A stretch of 64,000 nt of DNA from Haloarcula sp. CBA1127 (GCF_001485575.1 NZ_BCNB01000006.1:992001-1056000), one strand, 5' to 3'. Positions 43,124 to 52,993 are shown, numbered from the stretch's first letter. The notes: generated by a model not told the origin, from the sequence alone. Numbers and translations: made by a program.

Positions 43124-44824
43124 ATGAGTAGTCTCGCTCTCGTGCCACTGGCTCCAGCCGTCTCACCGGAACTGGCTGGACTGGCACCCGCCCTCTTTGT
43201 TCTGCTGACCGGCGGGCTGGTTGGTATGAGCATCAAGAATATGTTCGATTCGATTCTATCGGACGACGAGAGCGAGAACGCAAGCGACGACGGTGGCGGC
43301 GGGATGGCCGACGGCGGCGGCCTGATGGGTGACGACGGTGGCGGTGGCGATGACCTCGGCGGTGGTGGCGACGATCTCGGTGGCCTCGGCGGCCTCGACG
43401 ACGGCGGCGACGACATGGGAGGATTTGGTGACGACGAGTTCGGCGATATGGAGGACGCGAGCGGGCCTGACACCGACGAGCTGGAACACCGGCTCGACGA
43501 ACTGGAAAACGAGGTCGGCAGCCTCTCCTCGACGGTCAACACGGTGCGGACGGAGAACGAGAGCATCTCCGAGTCCGTCGAAGAAACCGAGGAGAACGTC
43601 CGAAAGCTGCTCGACATCTACGAGATGGTCACCCGTGGCGTCAACCCCTTTGCCGACGACGTTGACGGCGGCATGGGCGGCATGGGCGAAGGCGGCGGCT
43701 CCTTCGGCCTGTTCGACGACGACGGGAGTGATGATACCGAGGAGGACATCGACGACGATGTCGCCAACGCCGACGCAGAAGGGTTCTTCGACGAAGACCT
43801 GACCGAGGACACTGGCGGCGACATGTCGATGGACGATGGCGGTGTCGACGATATGTTTCCCGACGACGGCGGCGACGACATGGGCGGCTTCGAGGACGAT
43901 GGCGGGTCGTTCGACGAGGATTTCGACGACTTCGACGACACGGAGGACGACATGAGCATGGACGATGGGATGAGCATGGACGACGGGGAGAGTATGGACG
44001 AGGACAGCGACGATGGCGACGGCGGCAAATCGTTCGCAGAGCTCAAAGACGAGTACGAGTCCGGCGATGCCGAGTGGGCAGAGGGTGAGGAACCTGAGGG
44101 CGAATCGGACGACGATGACCTGCTTGCGGACGACGACGATGATCTGCTGTCCGACGACGGCGATGAGCTGCTGGGCGAGGACGATTCGGACGGCGACGCA
44201 GGCGGGCTGGAAGATGATGACCTCTTTGACGAAGTCATCGAAGACGACGGGAGTGACGAGGCCGAGGCGGCCACGGAAGCTGACCCGGAACCGGAGCCCG
44301 AACCGGACCCAGAGCCGGAACCCGAACCGGTTGTAGAATCGGAACCGGAGCCCGAACCAGAGCCAGAGCCGGAACCGGCCACAGAGCCAGAGCCGGAACC
44401 AGAGCCCGAGCCGACTGGCACCGCGGCTACCGGCAGCGGCGATGCGGCAACGGCGGACGACGGCTCGGACGCAGATGCGGACGACGACGGGAAACCGTAT
44501 CTGGCGACGATGCCGGAAGGGTTCGCGGCGGACCTCATCATCGTCGAGTGGCTCGAGTTCCTGGTCCAGCACTCGGGCTACCGTGAGACGGCTCGCGCTA
44601 TCGACTACTACGAGACTATCGACTGGATTGACGAGTCGGTCGCGGACCAACTCAAGGAGTACCTTCGCGGCTTCAACGACGTGAACGACACCGGGGATGG
44701 GCTGTCTATCGACCACCACACGGAGAGCCTGCACTACATCTCACAGCTTGACAGTGACAGCGGCGCTGACGCCGTTGCGCTCTCGAAACTGGTGGGGGGT
44801 GGTTCCGATGGGATTCAGCGTTAG
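43124..44824 (+). CDS. arlCDE: Fused archaellum switch protein ArlC-ArlD/E
   Basis: 566 residues. A hydrophobic segment near the N-terminus ([21 protein letters not shown]) is followed by a Gly/Asp-rich stretch, the ArlC coiled-coil domain (residues ~117-182, [19 protein letters not shown] ... [17 protein letters not shown]), an acidic disordered region of ~260 residues with DDG and PEPE repeats, and the C-terminal ArlD/E domain (~460-555, [28 protein letters not shown]). ArlCDE forms the cytosolic ring that receives CheY signals through CheF. The gene overlaps arlF by 17 bases. Confidence 0.9.
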   Translation: MSSLALVPLAPAVSPELAGLAPALFVLLTGGLVGMSIKNMFDSILSDDESENASDDGGGGMADGGGLMGDDGGGGDDLGGGGDDLGGLGGLDDGGDDMGGFGDDEFGDMEDASGPDTDELEHRLDELENEVGSLSSTVNTVRTENESISESVEETEENVRKLLDIYEMVTRGVNPFADDVDGGMGGMGEGGGSFGLFDDDGSDDTEEDIDDDVANADAEGFFDEDLTEDTGGDMSMDDGGVDDMFPDDGGDDMGGFEDDGGSFDEDFDDFDDTEDDMSMDDGMSMDDGESMDEDSDDGDGGKSFAELKDEYESGDAEWAEGEEPEGESDDDDLLADDDDDLLSDDGDELLGEDDSDGDAGGLEDDDLFDEVIEDDGSDEAEAATEADPEPEPEPDPEPEPEPVVESEPEPEPEPEPEPATEPEPEPEPEPTGTAATGSGDAATADDGSDADADDDGKPYLATMPEGFAADLIIVEWLEFLVQHSGYRETARAIDYYETIDWIDESVADQLKEYLRGFNDVNDTGDGLSIDHHTESLHYISQLDSDSGADAVALSKLVGGGSDGIQR

Positions 44825-45245
44825 CGGCTCGGCAGCCATCATTTTCGTGGCCGCGTTCATCGGCTTCGGGATGTTCTACTCCGCGACCGCGAACAGCTTC
44901 GAGCGCGTCAACGACGCCCGCGAGGACCAGCGCGATCAGCTTCTCGATCAGCAAAACACCGATATCTCGCTTGTGTCGGCGACGTGGAACGCGAGCGGCA
45001 GCGAGAATCTTGTCGTAACCGTCGACAACACCGGTTCCGAGACGCTGTCGGTCGACGCGACTGACCTGCTGGTCGACAACGACTACCGGACAGGCTATGG
45101 CACGATTGTCGACGGTGACGGTTCGACGGACATCTGGGCGTCACAGGAGCGATTAGAGATTACCGTCACCTCGCTCAGTAGCCAGCCCGACCGGGTGAAA
45201 GTTGTCACCGAGAACGGGATCGCCGAAACGATGGTGGTGAGCTAA
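44808..45245 (+). CDS. arlF: Archaellum stator protein ArlF
   Basis: 145 residues from the ATG at 44808 ([37 protein letters not shown]). A single N-terminal helix is followed by an extracytoplasmic beta-sandwich ([39 protein letters not shown]), matching ArlF, which binds the S-layer and anchors the motor. The start overlaps arlCDE; the stop is 1 base before arlG. Confidence 0.9.
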   Translation: MGFSVSGSAAIIFVAAFIGFGMFYSATANSFERVNDAREDQRDQLLDQQNTDISLVSATWNASGSENLVVTVDNTGSETLSVDATDLLVDNDYRTGYGTIVDGDGSTDIWASQERLEITVTSLSSQPDRVKVVTENGIAETMVVS

Positions 45246-45246
45246 C

Positions 45247-45699
45247 ATGGCGAGCGTCTCCGTCTCACATCTGATCCTGTTCATCGCGTCAATGGCCATC
45301 GCCGCAAGCGTGGCCGGCGTCTTTACGAGCAGTATCGGCGAACTGAGCAACGCTGTCTCGGAACAAGGGCTGGACGTGAGCAGCGACGTCCGGACCGACG
45401 TCGAAATCATCTCCGACAGCGGCAGCAACACCATCTACGATAACGGCGCCGAAACGATCACTATTCACGTCAAAAACACTGGTTCGGAGACGTTAGCTCC
45501 GGTCCCCGGGCAGATAGATGTGTTCGTTGACGGGACGTTTGCCAGTGATTATACAGTGACGCTGGAGCCAAACGGTGGTAACAGCTGGCGGCCGGGTGGG
45601 GTCGTCCGCATCGACATCAATGACAACCTCAGCGGTGGGGATCACCGTCTCAAGCTGATTGTCAACGGCGACGAGGAGGTGTTCGAGTTCAACACATGA
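45247..45699 (+). CDS. arlG: Archaellum stator protein ArlG
   Basis: 150 residues. N-terminal helix [33 protein letters not shown], then a beta-sandwich domain containing [36 protein letters not shown], the same NTGSETL element as in ArlF. ArlG forms filaments capped by ArlF in the pseudoperiplasm. Stop overlaps the arlH start by 4 bases. Confidence 0.9.
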   Translation: MASVSVSHLILFIASMAIAASVAGVFTSSIGELSNAVSEQGLDVSSDVRTDVEIISDSGSNTIYDNGAETITIHVKNTGSETLAPVPGQIDVFVDGTFASDYTVTLEPNGGNSWRPGGVVRIDINDNLSGGDHRLKLIVNGDEEVFEFNT

Positions 45700-46457
45700 G
45701 TATCGCAAGTACTGACCTATTCTCGCTCGGACTGGACGATCACGACCGGCTGAACAAGGAACTGGGCGGCGGTATCCCACCCGGTAGCATCATCCTCGTC
45801 GAGGGTGACTACGGCGCCGGCAAATCCGCCATGAGCCAGCGGTTCACCTACGGCCTCTGTGAAGAGGGTCACGAAGTGACGTACCTCTCGACGGAGCTGA
45901 CCGTCGGCAGCTTCCTCGACCAGATGCACTCGCTGTCGTATGACATGGTCGACCACATCCTCGACGAAGACGTGCTGTTCCTGCACGCCGACATCGGCGA
46001 ATCGAACGCCCTCACCGGCGGCGACGAACAGACCGACCGGAAGGAACTCCTCAAGCGACTGATGGAGGCCGAGGTGATGTGGGACGCCGACGTCGTCGTC
46101 ATCGATACCTTCGACGCGATCCTCAGGAACGACCCCAAGTTCGAAGCCCTCGTCCGGCAAAACGAGGAGCGACAGGCAGCTCTGGAGGTCATCTCCTACT
46201 TCCGGGATGTTATCTCACAGGGCAAGTGCATCATGCTCACCGTCGACCCGTCGACGCTTGACGAGGAGGCTATCGGCCCGTTCCGGGCCATCGCCGACGT
46301 GTTCATCGAACTGGAGATGATCGAGGTCGGGAACGACGTGCGCCGGCAGATCAACGTTCTCCGATTCGCCGGCATGGGCGAACAGGTCGGTGACACCATC
46401 GGGTTCTCGGTCCGCTCGGGAACCGGCATCGTCATCGAATCACGCAGTGTCGCCTAA
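45696..46457 (+). CDS. arlH: Archaellum regulatory ATPase-fold protein ArlH
   Basis: 253 residues of the RecA/KaiC fold: Walker [16 protein letters not shown], a KaiC-like [13 protein letters not shown], and Walker [16 protein letters not shown]. ArlH binds ATP, autophosphorylates in some archaea, and interacts with ArlI. Fourth gene of the arl operon. Confidence 0.93.
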   Translation: MSIASTDLFSLGLDDHDRLNKELGGGIPPGSIILVEGDYGAGKSAMSQRFTYGLCEEGHEVTYLSTELTVGSFLDQMHSLSYDMVDHILDEDVLFLHADIGESNALTGGDEQTDRKELLKRLMEAEVMWDADVVVIDTFDAILRNDPKFEALVRQNEERQAALEVISYFRDVISQGKCIMLTVDPSTLDEEAIGPFRAIADVFIELEMIEVGNDVRRQINVLRFAGMGEQVGDTIGFSVRSGTGIVIESRSVA

Positions 46458-46471
46458 AGGTGAGCTAAGAT

Positions 46472-48145
46472 ATGACAGACCACGGACGTGCGAAACCGTC
46501 GGACGAACTTCGACAGATGGCAGCGCGGCGGCCCCACCTGCGGGACCACCTGAAGAAGTTCAAACAGATTACCGGTGAGTTCCCGATGCTCATCGACGAG
46601 GCCGACGACGAGTACGAGACGAATCGGCCGAACGTCCTCTACCCGGTCGGTGGCCCCATCTTCTGTCATATCTACGGCGACGTGGGCCAAGACATGAAGT
46701 ACTACGCCATCGAGCCCGAACTCGATGAGGATGAGCGGACCGTCTTCGGGAAGGTCCGGAACCGGCTGCTCCAGCGTAGCGTCAACAAGCCCGCGCCCGA
46801 AAACGAGGCCCAGTTCGACGACCGTATCGAGGAACTCCTGCAGGAGACCACGAAGGTCCGGGACGAGGACAGCGAAAACGGCGTGCTCACGCGTCTGTCG
46901 AATCTCACCGACGTGAGTAGCGTCGAAGTCACACAGGAGACATACGAGAACATCCTCTACCGGCTGAACCGCGACATCGTCGGTCTCGGCCCGCTCGAAC
47001 CGGTCATGCGCGACCCGGCCAACGAGGATATTCACGTCATCGGCCGCAGCGAATGCCACGTCGACCACGGGGTCTACGGGATGCTCGAAACGACAGTCGA
47101 GTGGCAGAGCGAGGAAGCCTTCGACCAGTGGCTCCGCAATATGGGCGAGCGGATGGGCGACCCGGTCTCCGACTCGGACCCTATCGTCGACTCGACGCTC
47201 CCGGACGGGTCGCGTCTGAACCTCATCTACTCCGATGACGTGAGCCTGAAGGGTCCCTCGCTCACGATTCGTCAGGGCGACGACGTTCCGCTGTCTGTCT
47301 TCCAGATTACCAAGTGGATGACGCTGTCACCGCAACTGGCCGCGTATCTCTGGCTCTGTCTGGAGAACGAGCAGACGGTGTTCGTGGTCGGTGAGACGGC
47401 GTCCGGGAAGACGACGACGCTGAACGCGATCACTTCGTTCATTCCCGACGACGCAAAGATCTACACCGCAGAGGACACCGCCGAGGTGCTTCCCCCGCAT
47501 AACACCTGGCAGCAACTCCTCACTCGTGAGGGCGAAGACGAGGGCACCAGCATCGATATGTTCGACTTGGTTGCCGCCGCGCTACGTTCTCGCCCCGACT
47601 ACATCATCGTGGGTGAGGTTCGTGGTGAGGAGGGGCGGATGGCGTTCCAGGCCGCACAGACCGGCCACCCGGTGATGCTGACCTTCCACGCGAGCGACAT
47701 CGTTTCGATGATTCAGCGCTTCACCGGTGAACCGATCAACGTCCCCGAGACGTTCATGGACGTGGCCGACGTGGCGCTGTTCCAGAACCGCGTCAAGCAG
47801 GGCGACCAAGTCCTTCGCCGCGTGACGAGCGTTCAGGAAATCGAGGGCTACTCCAAGGAAATGGACGGTGTCGTCACCCGGCAGGTGTTCAATTGGGACC
47901 CCGTCGAGGACGAGATCATCTTCCAGGGGATGAACAACTCCTTCGTCCTCGAAGAGCAGATCGCGACCCTGCTCGGCTACGAGGATACGCGTGACATCTA
48001 CGACGACCTCGAGTTCCGTGCGAACCTCATCGAGCGAGCCATGCAGGAGGGAATTCTGGGATATCACGAGGTCAACGATTTCATCTCGGACTTCCAGCGC
48101 GACGGTGTCGAAGGTATTCCGTTCAATATGGCCAGGCCCGACTAA
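46472..48145 (+). CDS. arlI: Archaellum motor ATPase ArlI
   Basis: 557 residues of the type II/IV secretion ATPase superfamily. The N-terminal ~240 residues form the arl-specific domain. The ATPase core has Walker A GETASGKTTTLNA, an Asp box YTAEDTAEV, Walker B RPDYIIVGEVRGEEG and His box TGHPVMLTFHAS. It hexamerises at the membrane and powers both filament assembly and rotation. It starts 14 bases after arlH. Confidence 0.95.
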   Translation: MTDHGRAKPSDELRQMAARRPHLRDHLKKFKQITGEFPMLIDEADDEYETNRPNVLYPVGGPIFCHIYGDVGQDMKYYAIEPELDEDERTVFGKVRNRLLQRSVNKPAPENEAQFDDRIEELLQETTKVRDEDSENGVLTRLSNLTDVSSVEVTQETYENILYRLNRDIVGLGPLEPVMRDPANEDIHVIGRSECHVDHGVYGMLETTVEWQSEEAFDQWLRNMGERMGDPVSDSDPIVDSTLPDGSRLNLIYSDDVSLKGPSLTIRQGDDVPLSVFQITKWMTLSPQLAAYLWLCLENEQTVFVVGETASGKTTTLNAITSFIPDDAKIYTAEDTAEVLPPHNTWQQLLTREGEDEGTSIDMFDLVAAALRSRPDYIIVGEVRGEEGRMAFQAAQTGHPVMLTFHASDIVSMIQRFTGEPINVPETFMDVADVALFQNRVKQGDQVLRRVTSVQEIEGYSKEMDGVVTRQVFNWDPVEDEIIFQGMNNSFVLEEQIATLLGYEDTRDIYDDLEFRANLIERAMQEGILGYHEVNDFISDFQRDGVEGIPFNMARPD

Positions 48146-48147
48146 CA

Positions 48148-49896
48148 ATGTCACAGGGTGAAGCCGAGAGCAATATCGACCTGACGATATCCGAGACAAT
48201 CCAGTCGCTCCTTGAGTCATACCGCCAGATGACGATCCCGCTGGAACGGTATCTCTTTCTCATCCTGCTGCCAGCTGTCGCCTTTTTCATTATCTCGACG
48301 GTCGTTGCCTTGGTGCTGGATCAGCCCTTCGCAGTCCGAGCCCCGATTCCCCTGCTCGGGTTTCTGGTGATGGCGTCGGCGATTTTCTACCCCAAGATCC
48401 TCCTGAGCCAGCGCAAGCGCGAACTCAACAACCGGTTTCACCTGCTTATTACGCACATGACCGTGCTGGCGACGACGAAGATCGACCGGATGGAGGTGTT
48501 CCGAACGCTGGCCGAGGAAGACGAGTACGGCGAACTCGCGATGGAAATGCACCGAATCGTCCAGCTCGTCGACACCTGGAACCTGAGCCTTGACGACGCC
48601 TGTCGTCGCCGCGCCAAACAGGTCCCGAGCCGCGCCGTTTCTGACTTCTTCGACCGCCTCGCGTACACGCTCGGGGCCGGACAGGGACTCGACGACTACC
48701 TCCTGACCGAACAGGAGCAGATCATCCAGCACTACTCGACGGTGTACAAGAGTTCGCTCGACAGCCTCGAGGTGATGAAGGACCTCTACCTGTCGATGAT
48801 TCTGTCGATGACGTTCGCGCTGGTGTTCGCCGTCGTCCTTCCGGTGCTGACCGGGACGAACCCGACGATGACCGTCAGCGCCGTTATCGTGATGTTCGTC
48901 TTTGTCCAGACCGGCTTCTACCTCGCCATCCGTTCGATGGCCCCGTACGACCCGGTGTGGTTCCACCCGGTCGAGTACCCGTCGCCGATTGAGTCGAAGC
49001 TCAACAAATCGATGGTCGCCGGCGTGGGGCTGTCAATGCTGCTCGTATTCATCACCCTAGGCGGGATGCTCGGTATCTCGCCGATTACGCTGAACGACCT
49101 CTTTTTCATGTTCGACGAAGTGCCGCTGCCGCTGTACGCCGCCGCGCCGATTACGCCGATGCTCATCCCCGGCATCGCCTTCCGGCAGGAAGAACAGCGC
49201 ATCAAGGACCGGGACTCGGAGTTCCCGAACTTCATCCGCGCGCTCGGTGCGACTGAAGGCGCGAAGCAGTCTACCACCGGTGCGGTGCTTCGCACCCTCC
49301 GAAAAAAGGACTTCGGTGCGCTCTCGCCAAACATCGATAACCTCTACAAACGGCTGAATATGCGGATCGAACCGACCTCCGCCTGGCGTTTTTTCACCGC
49401 GGACTGTCGCTCCTATCTCATCCAGACCTTCTCCGAGATGTACCTCATCGGCCGCGAGATGGGTGGGTCGCCAAAGCAACTGGGCGAGCTTATCTCCGAG
49501 AACATGAATCAGGTGCTGCAACTCCGCCAGAAGCGCAAGCAGGCGGCGACAACGCTCGTCGGCCTTCTCTATGGGATGACCGCCGCATCAACCTTCGCCT
49601 TCTTTATCGGCCTGCAGGTCGTCAATATCCTCGCTGATATGTCGCTCAACCTGAGCACTGGGAGCCGGCTTGACGCTGCCTCGCTTATCAACACCAGCGT
49701 CTACAACATCCCGCTCATCGAGTTCCTGCTTATCATTATTATCATGTTCGGCGCGATGCTGTCGTCCCTGATGATCCGGACCGTCGACGGCGGTCACAAC
49801 GCCAACACCTACATGCACTTCGTCATTCTCACGTGGATCGGCGCTATTACCGGGACGTTCACGAAGTGGCTGGTGTCGCAGTTCCTCGCCATCTAG
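48148..49896 (+). CDS. arlJ: Archaellum membrane platform protein ArlJ
   Basis: 582 residues of the type II secretion F/TadC-like family. TM helices appear around residues 30-75 and 210-250, then 290-345, and at the C-terminus (FLLIIIIMFGAMLSSLMIRTVDGG and the final WIGAITGTFTKWLVSQF). Cytoplasmic T2SF domains are visible (LAEEDEYGELAMEMHRIVQLVDTW and FPNFIRALGATEGAKQSTTGAVLRTL). Positively charged cytoplasmic loops contact ArlI. It is the last arl gene, ending before a T5 run. Confidence 0.95.
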   Translation: MSQGEAESNIDLTISETIQSLLESYRQMTIPLERYLFLILLPAVAFFIISTVVALVLDQPFAVRAPIPLLGFLVMASAIFYPKILLSQRKRELNNRFHLLITHMTVLATTKIDRMEVFRTLAEEDEYGELAMEMHRIVQLVDTWNLSLDDACRRRAKQVPSRAVSDFFDRLAYTLGAGQGLDDYLLTEQEQIIQHYSTVYKSSLDSLEVMKDLYLSMILSMTFALVFAVVLPVLTGTNPTMTVSAVIVMFVFVQTGFYLAIRSMAPYDPVWFHPVEYPSPIESKLNKSMVAGVGLSMLLVFITLGGMLGISPITLNDLFFMFDEVPLPLYAAAPITPMLIPGIAFRQEEQRIKDRDSEFPNFIRALGATEGAKQSTTGAVLRTLRKKDFGALSPNIDNLYKRLNMRIEPTSAWRFFTADCRSYLIQTFSEMYLIGREMGGSPKQLGELISENMNQVLQLRQKRKQAATTLVGLLYGMTAASTFAFFIGLQVVNILADMSLNLSTGSRLDAASLINTSVYNIPLIEFLLIIIIMFGAMLSSLMIRTVDGGHNANTYMHFVILTWIGAITGTFTKWLVSQFLAI

Positions 49897-49898
49897 TA

Positions 49899-49905
49899 CC
49901 TTTTT
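49899..49905 (+). terminator. U-rich terminator of the arl operon
   Basis: CCTTTTTAC begins two bases after the arlJ stop codon. Archaeal RNA polymerase commonly terminates at such T runs without a hairpin. Inverted repeats follow directly (49915-50014). Confidence 0.5.
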
Positions 49906-49914
49906 ACTGCGTCG

Positions 49915-50038
49915 GGTGTCCTCGCGCGCTCTTCGAGCGCGCTGTGGACACCTCTCCTTGCAAAAATCTACGCTAAAAACGACCTCCGAGTCGCGGCCAC
50001 GGCCGCGCTCGGAGTGAAACCGCTCGCTCCGCTCGCGG
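49915..50038. repeat. Two stacked perfect hairpins between convergent arlJ and aminopeptidase genes
   Basis: Hairpin 1: GGTGTCC (49915-49921) with GGACACC (49946-49952), enclosing GCGCGCTC-TTC-GAGCGCGC (49924-49942). Hairpin 2: CTCCGAG (49984-49990) with CTCGGAG (50008-50014), enclosing GCGGCC-AC-GGCCGC (49993-50006). A shorter CCGC/GCGG repeat follows to 50038. On the minus strand hairpin 2 is followed by GTTTTTAGCG, so it could end the leftward aminopeptidase transcript. There is no gene in 49897-50139. Confidence 0.55.
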
Positions 50039-50139
50039 TACATCACAACAGTATCAGCACAGCCCTCGGCAGACCTGCCCTTCCCTGGGTCGTGGCACGG
50101 AGGCCACTCCCGGCCCACAGCACCGCAGTCCCGCGACAG

Positions 50140-51237
50140 CTACCCCTCGAAGCCGTCTTCCCAGCGGAACACGCCGTCTTGCTGGATGACTTCGCCGTCG
50201 ACTTCGAGCCGCGACCCCTCGCCCATCGTCGTGATGAGGTCCTCGTGGACGGCGCTGTCGTTGCCGGATTCACCCTCGGGAAGGCAGGCGTCGTACGCGC
50301 GTCCGAGCGCGAGGTGGACTGTCCCGCCCATCTTCTCGTCGAAGAGGATATTGTCGGTGACGCGGTCGACGCCGCGGTTCATCCCGATACCGAGCTCGCC
50401 CAGCTGGCGGGAGCCACTGTCGGTCCCGATAATTTCGTCGATGACTGCCTCGCCCTGTTCAGCCGACCAGTCGACGATGACGCCGTCTTTGAACGTCAAC
50501 TCGACGTTTTTGATGCGGCGACCCTGTATTGTCATCGGGACATCGAACGTGACGACGCCGGCGGTGTCGTAGGGTGCGGTGAACACTTCGCCGGAGGGGA
50601 GGTTGTGCGAGTCGTAGGCCACGCTGGCGGCGGAGTTGACAGCGATACGGCCATCGATGAACAGCGTGATGTCCGTGCCGTCCCCGACGATACGGACCTT
50701 TTCGCCGTCGTCGAGAATCTCCTTCAGCCGGGCTTGTTCTTCCGCCAGCGCCTCCCAGTCCCGTAGCGTTGCGTCGTAGACGAAGTCCTGATAGGTGTCG
50801 TAGGCCATTCCGGCCTGCTGGGCCATCGCCCGCGTCGGGTGCTGGGTCGATACCCAGTCGGTGTCCAGCCGAGCCTCCCTGATTTCCTGTCGAGCCGTCG
50901 AGTACGCCTGCCGCTGGTCGCTGTCCACGTCGGCCGTCTCGGTAGTATTCCGCGACCCTTTCAGGAACAGCACGCTGTCGGCTCGCTCGTACAGCGCCAG
51001 TTCGTACTCGGGGTTCTCGGTGAAGGACCCGTCGTGGGCTTGCAGGTAGGCCCGCGTGAGTTCGTCGGACTGGTACGTCGACAGGAGGTTCGCGCCGCGG
51101 TCGCCCAACTGCTCGGCCACGGCGACTGCGAGGTCGTGGGCACCGTCCTCAACGGCCAGTACCACGTCGTCGCCCGCGTCAATGCGAGCGCTCCAGTCAA
51201 CAAGAATCCGGGCGTGTTCGCGTATGCGGTCGTCCAT
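50140..51237 (-). CDS. M29 family aminopeptidase
   Basis: 365 residues of the thermophilic metallo-aminopeptidase family M29. It includes ARILVDWSARIDAGDDVVLAVEDGAHDLAVAVAEQLGDRGA at the start, RQEIREARLDTDWVSTQHPTRAMAQQAG, NLPSGEVFTAPY (with metal-ligand Glu), and VIDEIIGTDSGSRQLGELGIGMNRGVDRV followed by GTVHLALGRAYD (metal His). A second conserved DLITTMGEGSRLEVDGEVIQQDG ends the domain. It removes N-terminal amino acids in the cytoplasm using two divalent metals. Start at 51237. Confidence 0.88.
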   Translation of the reverse strand: MDDRIREHARILVDWSARIDAGDDVVLAVEDGAHDLAVAVAEQLGDRGANLLSTYQSDELTRAYLQAHDGSFTENPEYELALYERADSVLFLKGSRNTTETADVDSDQRQAYSTARQEIREARLDTDWVSTQHPTRAMAQQAGMAYDTYQDFVYDATLRDWEALAEEQARLKEILDDGEKVRIVGDGTDITLFIDGRIAVNSAASVAYDSHNLPSGEVFTAPYDTAGVVTFDVPMTIQGRRIKNVELTFKDGVIVDWSAEQGEAVIDEIIGTDSGSRQLGELGIGMNRGVDRVTDNILFDEKMGGTVHLALGRAYDACLPEGESGNDSAVHEDLITTMGEGSRLEVDGEVIQQDGVFRWEDGFEG

Positions 51238-51323
51238 ATTCTCATCAGGTGTGGCCGGGACAAAACGGCGGTGGTCCCCGAATTGTCACGGCTGAGGTGA
51301 GTGTTTTCCGTGGATTTTTTGCG

Positions 51324-51337
51324 TTCCAGCGCTGGAA
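51324..51337. repeat. Perfect palindrome TTCCAGCGCTGGAA
   Basis: A 14-base perfect inverted repeat sits in the 264-base divergent spacer between the M29 aminopeptidase and the 6-phosphogluconate dehydrogenase gene, 87 bases from the former start and 165 from the latter. It may be an operator; apart from a TTTTTT run at its left, nothing else is seen in the spacer. Confidence 0.35.
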
Positions 51338-51501
51338 TATCCGGTGCAGTACGGGACAGGACTCGTGGCGATTCTCCCACGGTCGCCTCCGAGACAGCCG
51401 ATTGGCGACGGCGTCAGGACTGACGACGGCACGGGTGGTGTTCGTGCCACGCTTTTCTGTCGAACCGCAACCCCTACCTGTTCGGTCGGCGACTCCTCGG
51501 T

Positions 51502-52401
51502 ATGGAACTTGGCGTCATCGGACTCGGACGCATGGGCCGCATCGTCGTCGACCGCGTACTCGAAGCCGGCCACGAAGTCGTTGTCTTCGACATCGACGAG
51601 GAGAGCGTCGCTGACGCGGCAGACGCCGGCGCTCGACCGGCATCGTCTATCGCGGACCTCGCGGGGAAACTCGGCTCGGAGAAACGGATCTGGCTGATGG
51701 TCCCGGCCGGGGACCCGGTCGACGCCGCGCTGGACGAACTGGCTCCGACACTCGACAGCGATGACATCGTGGTTGACGGCGGCAATTCCTACTTCGAGGA
51801 CTCGGTTCGCCGCGCCGAGTCCACCGACGCGGCCTACCTCGACTGTGGCACGTCCGGCGGCCCCGCCGGTGCAGAGCTAGGCTTCTCGTTGATGGTCGGC
51901 GGCCCGCAGTGGGCCTACGACGAACTTGTCCCTGTCTATGATGCCGTTGCGACCGGACCGGACGGCCACGACCGGATGGGGCCGGCGGGCTCCGGGCATT
52001 ACGTCAAAATGGTTCACAACGGCGTCGAGTACGCACTGATGCAGACCTACGGCGAAGGCTTCGAACTGCTGGCAAACGGCCGGTACGATCTTGACCTCGA
52101 ATCGGTTGCCAACACCTGGAACAACGGGGCCGTCATCCGCTCGTGGCTGCTGGAGCTCTGCGAGGAGGCGTTCCGCGAGGAAGGCAACGACCTCGGCGAC
52201 GTGGCTGACCGAGTGGAGGGTGGGTCGACCGGTACCTGGACCGTACAGGAAGCGCTCGAACAGGAAGTTCCAGTGCCGCTCATCTACCAGTCGCTGGCCG
52301 AGCGGTTCGGTTCGCGGGCTGACGACGGTCGCTTCGCGCGCCGCCTCGCCAGCCGACTCCGATACGGCTTCGGTCGCCACGAGGTCCCACGACGGGAGTG
52401 A
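51502..52401 (+). CDS. gnd: 6-phosphogluconate dehydrogenase (decarboxylating), short form
   Basis: 299 residues: Rossmann start MELGVIGLGRMGRIVVDRVLEAGHEVVVFDIDEE, where the Asp after the second strand suggests NAD+ preference; then DDIVVDGGNSYFEDS, LDCGTSGGPAGAELGFSLMVGG and GSGHYVKMVHNGVEYALMQTYGEGFELL with catalytic Lys and substrate-binding Asn. Around 300 residues it is the short, non-classical type; it converts 6-phosphogluconate to ribulose 5-phosphate in the oxidative pentose phosphate pathway. Confidence 0.9.
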   Translation: MELGVIGLGRMGRIVVDRVLEAGHEVVVFDIDEESVADAADAGARPASSIADLAGKLGSEKRIWLMVPAGDPVDAALDELAPTLDSDDIVVDGGNSYFEDSVRRAESTDAAYLDCGTSGGPAGAELGFSLMVGGPQWAYDELVPVYDAVATGPDGHDRMGPAGSGHYVKMVHNGVEYALMQTYGEGFELLANGRYDLDLESVANTWNNGAVIRSWLLELCEEAFREEGNDLGDVADRVEGGSTGTWTVQEALEQEVPVPLIYQSLAERFGSRADDGRFARRLASRLRYGFGRHEVPRRE

Positions 52402-52419
52402 GTTTGCTACCGTGGCGCT

Positions 52420-52869
52420 TCAGGATTCGCTTGCCGGAGCAGTACTTTTTGCGAGCACTGTTGTCTGGTCGTCTCCGTGCCAGACCAGGCTGACTTCGGC
52501 TCCGCCCTCGACGCTAACGCTTGACTGATCGCCGACAGTCACCTCGCCATCGTCATCGTTCCACCCCACTGTTGCTCCGTCTGTCACTTCGATAGTGAGT
52601 TGCTCCGCGTTGATCGTATCACCGCCGTCGTGCGTCACGACAGTCACTACGCCGTCTGGTGTCTGCTCGTACTCGAACGAGAACGAGGCCTGTGGGGCCA
52701 CAGCTACGTCGCCCCCACCGCTACCCATGCCTAACACGAAGGACGCAACTACCGCCGCGACGATGACGACAATTGGAATCAGGATGAGTAGGACAGCCAT
52801 ACCGACACCCAGTCCGACGAGTACTTTCCCAGCGGTACCGAGATTGTTCCACGAATCTTTTAGTCCCAT
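52420..52869 (-). CDS. Type IV pilin-like / DUF1628-type membrane protein
   Basis: 149 residues from the ATG at 52869 (MGLKDSWNNLGTAGKVLVGLGVGMAVLL). A long N-terminal hydrophobic segment is followed by PQASFSFEYEQTPDGVVTVVTHDGGDTINAEQLTIEVTDG, the C-terminal beta domain shared by many haloarchaeal type IV pilins. The N-terminus lacks a clear class III cleavage motif, so it may be a membrane-anchored relative rather than a filament subunit. Confidence 0.6.
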   Translation of the reverse strand: MGLKDSWNNLGTAGKVLVGLGVGMAVLLILIPIVVIVAAVVASFVLGMGSGGGDVAVAPQASFSFEYEQTPDGVVTVVTHDGGDTINAEQLTIEVTDGATVGWNDDDGEVTVGDQSSVSVEGGAEVSLVWHGDDQTTVLAKSTAPASES

Positions 52870-52981
52870 ACACTCCCTCATTAATTGAGGTTACTAAACA
52901 CTGTGGAAATTAATTGCTCCCGTCGAGCACACAGCCATCTGATGGCCGGGCCGCTCGCGGGTGGCTGCGGGTGAAACAACA

Positions 52982-52993
52982 GCTAATTAAACC
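52982..52993 (+). promoter_or_regulatory. TATA element of the membrane-anchored ferredoxin gene
   Basis: GCTAATTAAACC ends ~20 bases before the ATG at 53014, the clearest AT-rich element in this 144-base intergenic stretch. Confidence 0.4.

Noticed and set aside
44280..44415. Short repeated GAA/GAG-CCG units considered as a CRISPR or tandem DNA repeat
   Set aside because: They encode an in-frame Pro-Glu repeat inside arlCDE; there are no unique spacers or palindromic repeats.
43256..44734. Minus-strand 492-codon frame opposite arlCDE
   Set aside because: It is a mirror of the acidic GAC/GAG repeats (read as Val/Leu-rich sequence). No start signals or homology; arlCDE on the plus strand is certain.
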